Assembly (NCBI RefSeq): GCF_902459505.1
Contig: NC_047088.1
Span: 104,647,704-104,711,703, forward strand
DNA from: Geotrypetes seraphini
Taxonomy: Eukaryota > Chordata > Amphibia > Gymnophiona > Dermophiidae
DNA length: 64,000 nucleotides
Reading direction: 5' to 3'
Part shown: piece by piece, positions 21,722 to 32,774 of the stretch
Numbering within the stretch: the first letter of the stretch is position 1
Layout: every line of letters starts with the position of its first letter
The notes under the pieces: generated by a model
Databases searched by the model: none
Seen by the model: only the letters and a program-made list of their open reading frames with translations
What the model was told of the DNA's origin: nothing
Program-made: the position numbers and the translations under genes

Positions 21722-24700
21722 CTGTAATGAGAGAAAGGTGAATACATTTTTATGCATCAGAAAACAGGAAAAGAGAACACATAAATCTTGACTACTTCCA
21801 CACTCTTTGATGGCAATAGATTATTTCTTAGCAGAAAAGAAAAAAAATCAGCTAGTTAAAAATCTTTGTTTCTGCATGCAATAGAAAGGGGATGTGACCC
21901 TTGGAACCTAATCTGGAGACAGAAATGCCACTGATCAATAAGCAGTACAAGAAATATGCCTGTGTGCTAAGGATCTTAAGACCACTTCCTGCTTATGGAT
22001 CTACAGAACAGAAGATGAGGTCTGCTCTGATCAAGGCTGGATTTAAGACTGTGGCAGGGGCAGCCACAACCATGATGACAGGATAAGAACATGGCTCAGA
22101 GAACCAAGCTGAATTCTCTCTGGAAATTGAAAAGCGGGAGTGGAGGTATTAGTCCATGGTGATGACCCTGAGTGGGAGACAGCTTCTTTTTGGTTTGGAG
22201 TGTTCTTAGTAGTAGCCTATATTAACTATGCCCAAATCTAGGTATGGCTCTCATGGGAATCCATTTGCATGAAACAGTATGGAGCTTGGCAGTTTATGGG
22301 AAGGGAGAAAGAGAACTGTATTATAAACTAAACTTTACGCTTATATACCACATCTTCTCTATAACAATAGAGCTCGGCACGGTTTACAAAAATTAGAAAA
22401 GAGAACAAGTACATTTGAATTTGGAATAGTATGGAGAGGAGTGGAATTTACAACTTTGAAAATAGCCAGGTTTTCAGATGTTTTCAAAATAGTTGGAAAG
22501 AGTCCAGATCGTGCAGTTGAACAGAAAAATTATTCCACAACTCAGTAATTTTGAAAAATAGAGATTTCCCTAGTTGCCAATGTGGATAACGCCTTTCGAA
22601 GTTGAAAAGGACAATTTAAATTTTTGAGTAGATCTGGTGATATCAGATCTTACAGAATTCCACGATAGGGGAATTAAAGGGGGAAGGATGCCATCCATGC
22701 AAGATCTTGAATGTTAAGCAGGTGCATTTAAAATAAACCCTGGAAATTATTGGAAGGCAATGAAGTTTTTACAGAAGCGGAGAGACATGATCAAATATAC
22801 TTTTTGCAAAGATCAGCCTGGCCGCAGTATTCTGGATCACTTGAAGACTTTTCTTGGTCAGGCTTAAATAGACTGAATTACAATAGTCCAGCCTCGAAAG
22901 AATGATTGATTGAACAAGGACAGCAAAATGTTGATGGAAATAGGATCTCACTTTCCTCAATAGATGGAGACTGAAAAAGCATTTTTTTTTAATCTAGGAA
23001 TTATGATAGTCGTTGAATGAAAGCATAGAATCTATAATGACACCCAAAACTTTACTTGAGAATTCAATTTGCAATGAGGGTTCTGAGGGCAACAGAATGG
23101 ACAAAGGTAGCTGCTCTAATTGTGGGCCAAGCCAAAGTAATTTTGTTTTGGACTCATTCAGTTTCATTTGTACAGTAAGGGCCCATGACTGAAATTTTGT
23201 TATTCATTCTATTATATTCTCAACGAGGTTAGTGAGATTCGAGTCTATCTCAAGGAGAACAAAGATGTCATGAACAACCTAAGCAGATACTCACTTAGCT
23301 GCCCCTCACTAACCCACACACACACACACATGAGCTGTGCTCATTTGGTAAGTCCCTCTTTTCTGTGCCCTTCTCTGCCTCTGTCAGCTCCAGACCCTTC
23401 TACCTGCCTGCACTGTATGCTTGGAAGAAGCTGCCCGAATCCCTAAGGCAGGCTCTGTCTCTGGCAGTGTTCAAGGTCCAGTTAAAAGCTCACCTCTTCA
23501 AGAGTGCTTTCAACTCCTATCATCTTGGGTTCTATGTTCCCAACCCTATATGTCATGTCTGTCCAAGTTAGAGTTTAAGCTCTTCCAAGCAGGGACTGTC
23601 TATTAAATGTCAAAACGTACAGTGCTGCATACACTTTAGCATTATGTAAGTGATAAATAGTAGTAGTAGCAGCAGCAGCAGCAAATACTTTACAGAAAGG
23701 GAGGTGGATACATGGACTGGCCTCCCAGTGAAGGTAGTGGAATTGAAGACTATGTGAGGTCAAGATAACAGGACAAGCTCATAGGCTTTCTAAAGGAGAA
23801 AGAAAGGGATCATAGATAGTATGGATGGGCAGACTGGATAGGCCTTTACTTGCTGTCATTTTCTATGAATAGACCACTGTCCTATGCACCCCCACTTTAG
23901 CCGACCACTTTACCTGCCTGTATATGCAAAGTTAATAAAGGCCAATGAATACATATATATATATATATACATACATAATAAATAAAATTGATGGTGCAAG
24001 CTCTTTGGAGGGAGGGTTTTGTGAATACTTATATAATGGATACAATGATAGTATTCTGTGACTGTTTCTTACCTTAAAATTATGCGGGTCCACATGGAGG
24101 ATATCAGCATGAAATTCACTCAGCTTGGCAAAGGTTCCCTTGATATTATCCAGGTGACTGACAGCTTCTCCCAGAGCAAAGAGCACCTTCTTGCCATGGG
24201 CGGAGACCTTTGCATTGTTGATGATGGCTGCAGGGCTGGACATGTTCCCAAAAGAGGGAAAGTATCTTTGGGTCCAGGGGTATACAACCATTACTCTAGA
24301 GAAGAAGGAAAATGCAGTTATCAGAGGGGGAAGAAAGGAGGATGGTTGCTTAAGCATTTGATAGGACACTTACAAGGAGCAGGGAGAGAAAGCCAGGGCT
24401 GAAGGGTGCAAATATATCACTAGACAATCTACTTTATAAGTGACAGCAGACAATTCCACCATAACAAAGATGTAGACAAAGAGAGAAAGTGAGTGAAACA
24501 ATTGAAAACAGAAGAAATCTCTGGAGAAGAAAAAAAAAAATCCAGTTTTTTTTTTTGGGGGGGGGGGGGGAAACAACAAACAGCTTGTAAAAGAAAAAAT
24601 AAAAATGGATAATTGAGGAAACAGAGGAGATACTTGTGTGCTTACCTGCTGAGAATCTCTGGTCCTTCCTTCTCCACATCCACCTTCTGCCACACACAAT

Positions 24701-24737
24701 TAATGGCAGCTTTCTCCGCACTGGTCCAGCACACCAT
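21593..24737 (-). CDS. Beta-type hemoglobin subunit, complete three-exon gene
   Basis: Exon 1 is 24646-24737 (92 bp), exon 2 is 24073-24295 (223 bp) and exon 3 is 21593-21721 (129 bp with stop). These are the same coding-exon sizes as human HBB, giving 147 codons and an ungapped alignment. Oxygen-binding landmarks are present: [10 protein letters not shown] (C helix), distal His63 in AHGKKV, proximal His92 in LSEFHAD and Lys82 in DNIKGTF. Introns of 350 and 2351 bp are GT-AG at the conserved positions after codons 30 and 104. Reading from ATG to TGA there is no stop. The Kozak context is strong (A at -3, G at +4). Compared with human HBB, Cys replaces His at position 2, Ala replaces Cys at 93, Lys replaces His at 143 and Gln replaces His at 146. 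No alpha-globin or second beta-globin is seen in the window. Whether it is larval or adult cannot be told from the sequence. Confidence 0.96.
22325..23270 (-). mobile_element. L2-like LINE in beta-globin intron 2
   Basis: The minus strand encodes an L2-type C-terminal reverse-transcriptase segment ([19 protein letters not shown] followed by [12 protein letters not shown], 22769-22960). The 3' tail lies near 22330, where the minus strand reads as the 'ccgtgccgagctctattg' class of LINE ends. It is truncated and broken, and makes up about 40% of the intron. Confidence 0.75.
23335..23675 (+). mobile_element. LINE 3' end with (TAG/CAG)n tail
   Basis: Encodes the C-terminal phrase [20 protein letters not shown] and then [11 protein letters not shown]. 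It ends 'agtgataaatagtagtag' followed by a CAG run. A relative with the same tail lies at 30655-30925. It is within globin intron 2, antisense to the gene. Confidence 0.7.
23680..23875 (+). mobile_element. CR1-like LINE 3' fragment
   Basis: Resembles the 3' coding end and tail of the CR1-like family ('gggatcatagatagtatgga', 'gggcagactggataggcc'). It lies in globin intron 2. Confidence 0.5.
24073..24295 (-). CDS. Beta-globin exon 2
   Basis: 223 bp, codons 31-104, with the heme-contacting His63 and His92. The acceptor is CTCTAG and the donor GTAAGAAA. Confidence 0.96.
24646..24737 (-). CDS. Beta-globin exon 1 (coding part)
   Basis: Encodes [19 protein letters not shown] and continues to Arg30, split AG/A across the intron. 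The donor is GTAAG. The ATG sits in CAAAGATGG. Confidence 0.95.
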
Positions 24738-24820
24738 CTTTGTTTTGGTTGTGTACAAGAAGAAGAACAACTGGCTTATGTCTTGCAGCAGGTGTTGGAG
24801 AGAGCCAGTGAGACTCAGAA

Positions 24821-24825
24821 TTATA
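24821..24825 (-). promoter_or_regulatory. TATA-like box of the beta-globin gene
   Basis: TATAA on the minus strand, about 88 bp upstream of the ATG. This predicts transcription starting near 24795 and a 5' UTR of about 58 bp, as in other globins. Confidence 0.6.
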
Positions 24826-24840
24826 CAGACTGCTGCCAAA

Positions 24841-24862
24841 CCCCACCCTGTGACCCCCACCC
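24841..24862. promoter_or_regulatory. Paired CACCC-type motifs upstream of the globin TATA box
   Basis: CCCCACCC at 24841-24848 and CCCCCACCC at 24854-24862 read on the plus strand, so they are inverted relative to the gene. Globin promoters carry CACCC boxes bound by KLF1-type factors, so the position at about -50 to -65 is suggestive. No clear CCAAT box was seen. Confidence 0.4.
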
Positions 24863-25019
24863 TTTCTGTCAAGGCAGTAGGAGTCCAGCCCCTCATATCT
24901 CTCTGTCCAGATGACCTGACCCCGGCCCTGTAGCCCCTGCTGTAAGCGCCTTTCAGACAGAAACAAAAAACATGAGCTTCTTCCTTCTCTCAGCCCCACA
25001 GTCCCTCCGTCCCTATTTT

Positions 25020-25460
25020 AGGCTAAAACTGGCATAGTGGGTTTGATAGATGTTTATAAAATCATAAATGGGGGTGAAACAGTTAAATAGGTAACAGTTG
25101 GTTAACCTACCAAACACAAACAAGAGATCACTCCATGAAATTATATAACCAGCAGAATGAACACAGATTGTAGAAAAGTTGGGGGGGGGGGGTTCTTCAT
25201 AGAATGTATAATTATGCTGTGGAATCTGTTGATGGAGGTGACTAACAAAACAGTGTTCAAAAAGAGGTGTGGAGAAGTCCTTGGAGGAAAAAGTCCATAC
25301 AAATAAGCCATGTGGCTTTGTTCATTTCTATAAGAAATAGATCTACTTTTGGGAATGTGCTAGGTACTTGTGAACCAGACAGGCCACTGTCAGAGAATCA
25401 AGTCAATGGACCTTGGTCTGACCTAACATGGCTTTTCTTAAGTTCGCACCTGTTCATATC
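25020..25460 (+). mobile_element. CR1-like LINE 3' end
   Basis: Degraded C-terminal coding sequence and 3' UTR, ending 'ggtctgacctaacatggctt'. A G tract sits at about 25181-25191. Confidence 0.6.
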
Positions 25461-25589
25461 ATTTGTAAGTCCTTAAGGGTGTGCCAACGTTTAAATGTCA
25501 GTCTTGCGCACATGATTATACAGAAATGCCTATGCTTTCATAGGTAAGCTTACCCTTATTAGTGGCAGCAAAGAAGCTAAGCACTCTTC

Positions 25590-26520
25590 TGTAAGGGTGC
25601 ACAGAAATGGCACTCAAAAAGCAGCACTGAAAAATATTGGTGCTCAATGCTTTTCAATAATGGGCACTCAACGATGAGCACTTGTAGAATAGCACTGAGT
25701 GCCGGTGTCTGTGCCCAAATTTGAGTACCAGGACTTACACCTGTTGGCGACGCAAGCAGCAAAACTTAACCACTCCATCTCCAACCTGTTGACGGCAATG
25801 GGCGACTTCAAAACTTTTCAAAAAGAAATCAAAACCCTACTTTTCAAAAAATTTATCCAGATATCTTAACTCAACCCTTCCCCCTCCTCCTAGATAAATT
25901 CTCCCCCAAAACCTCCACTTAAATAATCTCTTCCTCCCCAAAACACCAACCAAATATTCAGATCCCTGAAATGTAACTTAATCTTATTTGTACTCTAACT
26001 GTAATCTATTTGTTATATCACATAGTAACGTACAGTCAATTTAATATCCAATTTGCAAGTTCTTCCGGAATTAATCCAGCTACCTCTCCTCCCTTGTAAC
26101 CGAAAAAAACAAACAAACCCAAAACTGTTGTAACTTCACTGGAAATGTCCAGTTAGCTCTTTTGTAATCCGCCTTGAACTGCAAGGTATAGGCGGAATAG
26201 AAGTCCCTAATGTTATGTAATGTAATGTAAACCAAGTGTAATCCCTGGCACCCAATTTATGCGCACATCCCCGGTATTTGATAATGCTGCATGCAAATTT
26301 TAGGAATGCCCATGACCCACCCATGTATCTTTCATGGCCACACCCTCTTTAGGGTTGCGCACTGGGGGATTTGGGTGCACTTTAGAATAGCGCATAACAA
26401 AATATGTGCATACAATCAAATTGGTTCCAATTAGCACCCAGTTTGGCTCATTTAACCAATTTAGTTAGGCACATATCTTGGATCAGTCACGAAATATTGG
26501 TGCCCAATTTAGGGAAAGAG
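25590..26520. repeat. Dispersed unclassified repeat split by a LINE 3' end
   Basis: 25590-25755 and 26228-26520 are two halves of the family also at 15.2 kb ('gggtgccaggacttacacct'-like and 'gggggatttgggtgcacttt'). Between them, 25757-26225 is a + strand LINE 3' end encoding 'LLFKKFIQIS'. It ends in a (TAATG)-type tail ('ttatgtaatgtaatgtaa'). Confidence 0.6.
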
Positions 26521-26524
26521 AAAA

Positions 26525-26870
26525 AAACAACAAAGGAGGAGATATCAACCTCATCGCAATATGAACACGGGAGTCCAAGAAGTGAAGTGAAGAGTCAGAG
26601 GCTTTCCAATCAACTATTGTTTATTCAATATGAGGAACCAGTCGGACATAAAACGTAGGGCTGGCTCGACACGGCCGTGTTTCAGCAGAACAGCCTGCAT
26701 CTGGAGTCAACAAAGGATCTTGCAATTACACCACACTGTCTCTCAGAGAATGTAAGCAGAGAAAACAAGGGGACAAAGTAAAACTCCATAGCACTTGTCA
26801 CACCGAATAACCAGCATCATGCAGTTGAAGTGCCACATATAGAACCTGAGGATTAGTGTGTACAGAGGAG
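26525..26870. repeat. Unclassified repeat with hairpin GACACGGCCGTGT
   Basis: Contains TCGACACGGCCGTGTTTCAG at about 26667. On the minus strand this is GAAACACGGCCGTGTC, preceded by a GATGCAGG-type block, a degenerate hammerhead-like layout of the kind carried by Penelope-like elements. Family assignment is tentative. Confidence 0.3.
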
Positions 26871-27262
26871 ATTGAGAGGGGACATGATCGAAACATTCAA
26901 GGTACTGAAGGGGATAGACTTAGTAGATAAGGACAGGTTATTCACCCTCTCCAAGGAAGGGAGAATGAGAGGGCACTCTCTAAAGTTAAAAGGGGATAGA
27001 TTCCGTACGAACGTAAGGAAGTTCTTCTTCACCCAGAGAGTGGTAGAAAACTGGAACGCTCTTCCAGAGTCTGTCATGGGGGAAAACACCCTCCAGGGAT
27101 TCAAGACAAAGTTAGACAAGTTCCTGGTGAACAAGAGCGTACGCTGGTAGGGCTAGTCTCAGGGCACTGGTCTTTGGCCAGAAGGCCACCGCATGAGCGG
27201 ACTGCTGGGCATGATGGACCACTGGTCTGACCCAGCAGCGGCAATTCTTATGTTCTTATGTG
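26870..27262 (+). mobile_element. CR1-like LINE 3' end (well preserved)
   Basis: One frame encodes MRGDMIETFKVLKGIDLVDK through FRTNVRKFFFTQRVVENWN to the ORF2 stop. The 3' UTR ends 'cagcggcaattcttatgttc' and TTATG. Confidence 0.9.
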
Positions 27263-27309
27263 TAATTGCAAAGAGCAAGTTCACATGGGAGGTGCTGCCA
27301 CATACAAAA

Positions 27310-27540
27310 GGCTGAAAATTGCATGTGTCCTTGATGCCTTTAGCTCCCAAAGTTACATCAGGTCTGTGGCTGGTGTAAACTGCAGGTGCCTAGATTTGAG
27401 GTGCTACAGTAGAGTTGAACTGGTATTCTGCAATGGAATGTGGGCACCCAGGAGCCCTTATAGAATAAGCTTTCACTGCATGGTATTAGGGCACTTGAAA
27501 ATGGGTAACCAATTATAGAATGAGATGTACCAATAAGCCC
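27310..27540. repeat. Dispersed unclassified repeat copy
   Basis: Same family as 15.2 and 50.7 kb ('ggtgcctagatttgaggtgc'). Confidence 0.45.
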
Positions 27541-27994
27541 ATGATCTAGAAGATTTTGTACCTTTCTTGAGACTGAGGACCAAGCAGGAATCTCAAAAAT
27601 ACCTGGGAAAATCACTTAACCCTCTCTTGCCCCCAGGTACATAATAAATACAAGGTGCCGCTGAAAAGTTCTCAGCCCAACCAACAAAGCTAGGTTTGAT
27701 TGTAACCACAGAAAAGTGGCATATCAAGTCCCATCTCCTTTCCCCCTTAAATAATTTCCGTTCCTATTCTAATTCTTCAATCACACCAAGTCTCCAAACC
27801 AAAATTTCATGAACGTGCTTCTTTTTCCCATTGGAAGGTGGAGGCTGCCCCACTAGCCCTGATCCTTTTTGTTGTCGTTGTTAGAAATTTATGTAAGGAA
27901 TAACTTCAAAGTAGCTGAAATACAGGGGAGAAAAAGAGGCATTGTGGGTTATTTTAGAAAGGTTAATAAAAGTAAAACAAAGAAAAAAAAAAAA

Positions 27995-28320
27995 GATGAT
28001 GTCTTTTTTATTGGATTAGCAGTACATTTTGATTAGGTTTTCAAAGCAACCTTCTTCCGATCAGAAATGACTGATCTGAATATAAACATACCTCTCCCCC
28101 TTTACTAAACTTTGATAGGGGTTATTAGCGCAGGGAGCCACGCTGAATGCTCCGCGCTGCTCCCAACGCTCATAGAGTTCGGGAGCAGTGTGGTTCCCTG
28201 CGCTAATAACCACTATCGCAATTTAGTAAAAGGAGGGGATATTGCCTTCAAAAGCTAATCAAAAAATGTAGTTAGTCCAGTAAAACAGGTATGTTTTTAT
28301 TTTCTTCTCTTTGTTTTATT
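27995..28320. repeat. Palindromic repeat interrupted by a Harbinger-like MITE
   Basis: Outer arms 'tttttattggattagcagta' (about 28005) and the inverse near 28255-28285 flank the MITE at 28091-28238. A sister copy without the insertion lies at 57295-57460 and another at 45385-45600. Confidence 0.6.
28091..28238. mobile_element. Palindromic PIF/Harbinger-like MITE, copy A
   Basis: 148 bp inverted repeat, arms CCTCTCCCCCTTTACTAAAC and CCCCTCCTTTTACTAAATTG. The flanking 3-bp duplication is ATA. Confidence 0.75.
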
Positions 28321-28712
28321 TTTGTTTATTACCTTTAAAAGTGGACTTACACAGCTACCACACCGCTTTATTTTAGGAAAGGAAAATTGTGTTGGCATTT
28401 ACATTGATGAAATCTATAGACCAATTGTAGCAATAGCTGGTGGAGGGGGGTTCCTGAACTCTCATCACAAAACATTCCTTGGGCAGTTGATAACAGATCT
28501 TCCCCTCCTCTCCCCCCTTGAAAGGAGGGTGCAAGTCTGGATCTGGTACTTACAATGAATTGGGGAAAATTGTTTCCGATGCTAGGTGGTCACTTGGGAT
28601 TACAGAGTACTAAGAGCAAAGGCAGGAATGAGTCACATGTAGGTCAATATTCTGAATTTAAAGAATAATAATGCAATCTTTATCACATCTGCTGCTTTTG
28701 CTCATTTGAATA

Positions 28713-28912
28713 AAGAGGCACCACTGAAAAGTTCTCAACCCATCCAACAAAGTCTCCATCGAAGGCTATACACGTAGTCCAGTGATTTTCTACTCTTTTG
28801 GTTCCTTCGGAAAAATATGGAACAATAAAAGTGGAAATCGCTGGACTGTGCATAGCCCTTGATGGAGACTGCCTTGATTTGGTTGGGCTGAGAACTTTTC
28901 AGCAGCTCCTCA
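28713..28912. mobile_element. Mariner-like MITE
   Basis: 200 bp flanked by TA duplications. The inverted arms read 'gaaaagttctcaacccatcc' and, inverted, 'gaaaagttctcagcccaacc'. A related left end lies at about 27650 and a full copy at 50992. Confidence 0.75.
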
Positions 28913-28914
28913 TA

Positions 28915-29098
28915 TTACCCTCTTCGCCTCTCAAATTGTATAATTCTGTTATTTGGGGCAATAAGGATATTATGGTGAAAAGATTATAGAATAAATAGAA
29001 TCAAATTTATTGTTTTAACTTTGTTCCTATGTATCTGCCTTTTGATATGTTAATAACTTTGTACTTTTTGAAAATTTAATAAAAATATGGAGAAAAAA
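28915..29098 (+). mobile_element. Probable L1-like 3' end
   Basis: AT-rich sequence ending 'aatttaataaaaatatgg' and an A-rich tail, typical of L1-type 3' UTRs. Confidence 0.4.
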
Positions 29099-29139
29099 AG
29101 GAAAGCACTGGTGGAGGAGTGTGTGGAGTGTGTGTGGAG

Positions 29140-29375
29140 GAGTGTGTGGCACAGTGGTTGGATCTACAGCCTCAGCACTCTGGGGTTGTGGGTTCAAACC
29201 CCGCGCTGCTCCTTGTGACCCTGGGCAAGTCACTTAGTCCTCCAAAGCCCCAGGTACATTAGATTGTGAGCCCACTGGGACAGAGAGGGAAAATGCTTGA
29301 GTACCTGATTGCTAAACCGCTTAGATAACCTTGATAGGCGGTATATTAAAAAAACCTAATAATAAAACCTAATAA
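29140..29375 (+). mobile_element. tRNA-headed SINE (CORE/MIR-like)
   Basis: The A box region GTGGCACAGTGGTTGGATC is followed by B box GGTTCAAACCC (29191-29201), then 'gaccctgggcaagtcactta' as in MIR-type SINEs. The LINE-like tail is 'cttgataggcggtatatt' with an (AATAAAACCT)-type end. Confidence 0.85.
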
Positions 29376-29436
29376 ACATGGGATAGGAGGACTGAGTGGC
29401 AGGAAACAAGTTACTGTAGGGGCAACAGCATTTACA

Positions 29437-30020
29437 TTACAGAAAGAGATGGGATTTGATATTCTACTTTTCTGTGGTTACACTCAAAGCAGTTTACATA
29501 TTTTTTTCCTTCCTTCTAACGTTTTTCTTTCTTTTTACATTTCTTTCTTTTAATTCTTAAAATTATATTTTTATTTAATTTAGTTTTTTTCCATTATATT
29601 ATTATTTAGAATGTACATTTTGCTTTAAAAGTGTGGCATTGAGAGTTCAATGTATTCTTGTTAGGATGCTTCATATCTCACTTTTTTCTTCTATCTTTAT
29701 ATACCTCTCTATTATTTGCTAATTTGTTTGTTCTTAGGTACTTTAGTTAGATTGTGAGCCTTAGGGACAGTAAGGGATTTTCAAAGTACCTATCTTACTT
29801 ATAATTTTAATGCACCAATATATTCTTTGTAACCCGTTCTGGGCTCTTTTGGGAGGACGGGCTAAAAAAAATTGAATAAATAAATATATAGGTACTTATT
29901 TTGTACCTGGGACAATGGAGGATTAAGTGACTTGCCTAGAGTCACAAAAAGCTGCAATGGGAATTGAAACCCACTTCAAGATTCTCAGGCTGCTGCCACT
30001 AACTATTACTGTAGACTACT
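29437..30020 (-). mobile_element. SINE of the same family, split by a LINE 3' end
   Basis: 29437-29505 and 29888-30020 are minus-strand SINE parts ('gattaagtgacttgcctaga', 'gggaattgaaacccacttca'). The + strand LINE tail at 29730-29888 ends 'gtaacccgttctgggctctt' and AAATAAATAAAT. Confidence 0.65.
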
Positions 30021-30029
30021 CTTCTGCTC

Positions 30030-30655
30030 TAAGGCATGTCTGGTTTTCAAAAAGGGTAGCTAAAAAGGGAAAGGCTATGAGGTTAGTATTTAATAGGTAC
30101 ATCCCAGATGGAAAAGGAGAAAATTATCTGGAAAGGTAGAGGCAAACAGGAAGGTAGTCAGGACGGTATCTAGCAGTCCATAATGTAAGGTGTATTACCA
30201 TTCTTTAGCTATGTTAGTGAGAGAAGTTCAGTAGTAACACAGATAAGTGTATGGGTAGAACATGTGGAAGGAGACAGGAAAAAAAAATAAACAAACATTG
30301 AATAACCACTTTACTGCAATAAAAATTGTGGAACGATCACAGATAAATGTCTGTCATACAGAATGAGAGGTAAAATATAATTCATCTATTTATGAATAAA
30401 ATGTGATTTGGCCATCCCTCAAAGAAGAGAAGCACATTAAAAACTAAATAGCAAGCATTAAACACAGCGATAACACAGCAGAAGAAATGATAAAAGCTGG
30501 CAGGTTTGTGTGTCACTCCTTGAAGCCTCCACACAGCCCAAATGCAATTTGAATAAAAGCACATCTTCAGCACTTCTTCAGTTTACAGAACAAAATGTTT
30601 TTGTGAAACCAGTAAAATTAACAGAGGGCAAGGTAGGCCTGATGGGATACAGCTT
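30030..30655. other. No recognised gene or repeat
   Basis: AT-rich. Short open frames without a recognisable domain. Confidence 0.35.
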
Positions 30656-30925
30656 CAGACTGCCTGAGTCAGTCTGTCCCTGGCAGTATTCAAATCCAGG
30701 CTAAAAGCCCCTGTTCGAGGTTGCTTTTAACTCTTAACCCTCATTTGCTTGCTTGTAAAGCAGCCATGCCTGAGAAACTCCCTAACCCCCACTACTTGTC
30801 CTGTTTGTTTTATTGGATTATAAGCTCTACTAAGCAGGGACTGTCTCTTGAATGTTTCAATATACTGCATTGTGTACGCCTAGCAACACTACAGAAATGA
30901 TGAGTAGTAGTAGTAGAATCACAAA
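30655..30925 (+). mobile_element. LINE 3' end with (TAG)n tail
   Basis: Related to 23335-23675: 'ctaagcagggactgtctctt', then 'aatgatgagtagtagtagta'. Confidence 0.7.
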
Positions 30926-31399
30926 AGTGATTCCAGAGACGATAATGACATAAATACTCTTCACAAAACTCAGAATCAAGAGAACCTGATAACTGCACTG
31001 CTTGGAAAAGCCAAAGCACAGTAACTGTTGAGAATATAAATATGGGAAAAGTTAAAAGAAAACACCTAATTTGTTTGAATAAATCCCCAAAACTAATGCA
31101 GTACTGCGTTCTGGCTTAACATATCTCCCATTTATCAAGAGATACTGTGTTTTGGACTTTTGCTACTGGCTTGAAAATGCATCCAGATATTAAATGTGCT
31201 GCTGAGCAGTGCACGCTAAATGCCATAGGAATTGAACAAACTTCTTGGCATTTGCACAGCTATGTAAAAGCACAACACAACACCCGTTCTCCAAATACGA
31301 CTGCTATAGATACTTCAAAAGATACGCAAAAAAGCAGTAAAAGTCAATGGGTTCTTAAAGGGGGCCAACCTGCATACATAAGCACTAGTGAAAAGACAA

Positions 31400-31960
31400 T
31401 AAGTAATTAAACAGTAACTAAATTAATGTGTGAAACGGGCTGTCCTCGGTGTGAGAGGTCAGCGAAGGGAGAGAATTCTCCAGCGCTTTACACAACAAGG
31501 CACAGGTTAACCAACCTCTGCCCGCACACCATCACTGGACACCTCACGTGTGCTCAAAGTAATTAATAGTGTTGAAACTTAAACAGTGATATTAAAAATT
31601 CATCAATCACATAAGTGCATAGGTAGAGCAGGATATCCCGCTGAAAGAGCCCCCCAGCCAACTCCTAACAAAAAACTCAGACTTAGCTTGAAAATTTGTC
31701 CGTTGGTCTGTAGTCGAACAAGGAGAGCAGTATTCCTGCATAACCTCATAACCAGGTCCAACCAAGCCCAGTTTCAGGGACTCGAAATGCCCCTTCATCA
31801 GGAACCCGTTGCCAAACAGGAAGGAGGAGAATCAAGAACGCTGCCACAACCGGCAAACAGTTGAAAGACGGAGCAAGCTGAGAGGGCGTGCAAGTTAGAT
31901 GTGCTGAAAAAGGGTCCTGTAACTATGCGTGCAGCTTTTCGGAATGCCTCTAACATTCAA
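31400..31960. repeat. Unclassified repeat with a hammerhead-core-like motif
   Basis: The minus strand at about 31770-31804 reads CCTGATGAAGGGGCATTTCG and then AGTCCCTGAAACTG, i.e. CTGATGA, a possible AGGG/CCCT stem and GAAAC. Possible Penelope-like terminal region; family uncertain. Confidence 0.3.
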
Positions 31961-32049
31961 GTTTATTAAACATTTGATATACCACCTTATCAATTTATTT
32001 CAAGATGTTTGCTCTTGGCAGAGAGAACATTCTGTGTCCATACTGCTAT

Positions 32050-32755
32050 GAGCATTGAATGTTTCTTTTTTGTATATTTTAGTTGGGATTGTAAATCCTT
32101 TAGCCTTCCCACTTTTAGTACATATACCCTTGACTATAACCTTTTGCTTTCCAACCATATCTCTCAGGTTCTATCTTCCTCATTTTACTACCTGCAACAG
32201 CTCCAAAAAAATAAGGAACTACTTTACTGAGTCTGACTTCACCCAACTACTCTATGCCTTAGTCCTCTCCCACGTGGATTATAGCAATGCACTATTCAAC
32301 GGTATCACAGCAAAGAACATACAACAGCTCCAGCATATACAAAATACAGCAGATTTCTAAAAAAACCTCCATGCCCATGACCCTGTCTTCAGGCTTTATC
32401 GTTGGCTCACTGGCTGCCCATAGCTAAGCATTGTCTTCAAGGACTTGATGCTAGCGTTCAAATACTTGCATGACATGGTGCTGGGCTACATGACAACCAA
32501 GCTTCCTCCATATGTACCGAACAGATCCCTCTGCTCCAAGGATGAAGTACAACTCAAAATGCCCCCTGGTCGTGCCCTTCAATTGCAAACCGCCAAATGA
32601 CATTCCTACTCCCACTTAATACCAAGCCACTAGAATCAACTACCCCCGCAGATCAGATCCCTTGAAGGACTCCTCAACTTTAGGAAAGAAATAAAAACAT
32701 ACCTCTTCATCTAACTCTCCTGCCCACGACCAATGGATTACAAAAAAATGTATAT
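32050..32755 (+). mobile_element. L2-like LINE C-terminal fragment
   Basis: Encodes LLYALVLSHVDYSNALFNGI then QLQHIQNTADF, with downstream L2-type phrases ('aggacttgatgctagcgttc'). Broken by stops and shifts. Confidence 0.75.
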
Positions 32756-32774
32756 TGGTACTAAATCAGTGGTA

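Noticed and set aside
24370-24721. Open frames between globin exons 1 and 2 on the minus strand
   Set aside because: They run through intron 1, across poly-T and poly-G tracts. The exon boundaries are fixed by the globin alignment.
29140-29215. Possible functional tRNA gene
   Set aside because: A and B boxes are present but the cloverleaf is not credible, and MIR-like sequence and a LINE tail follow, so it is a SINE.
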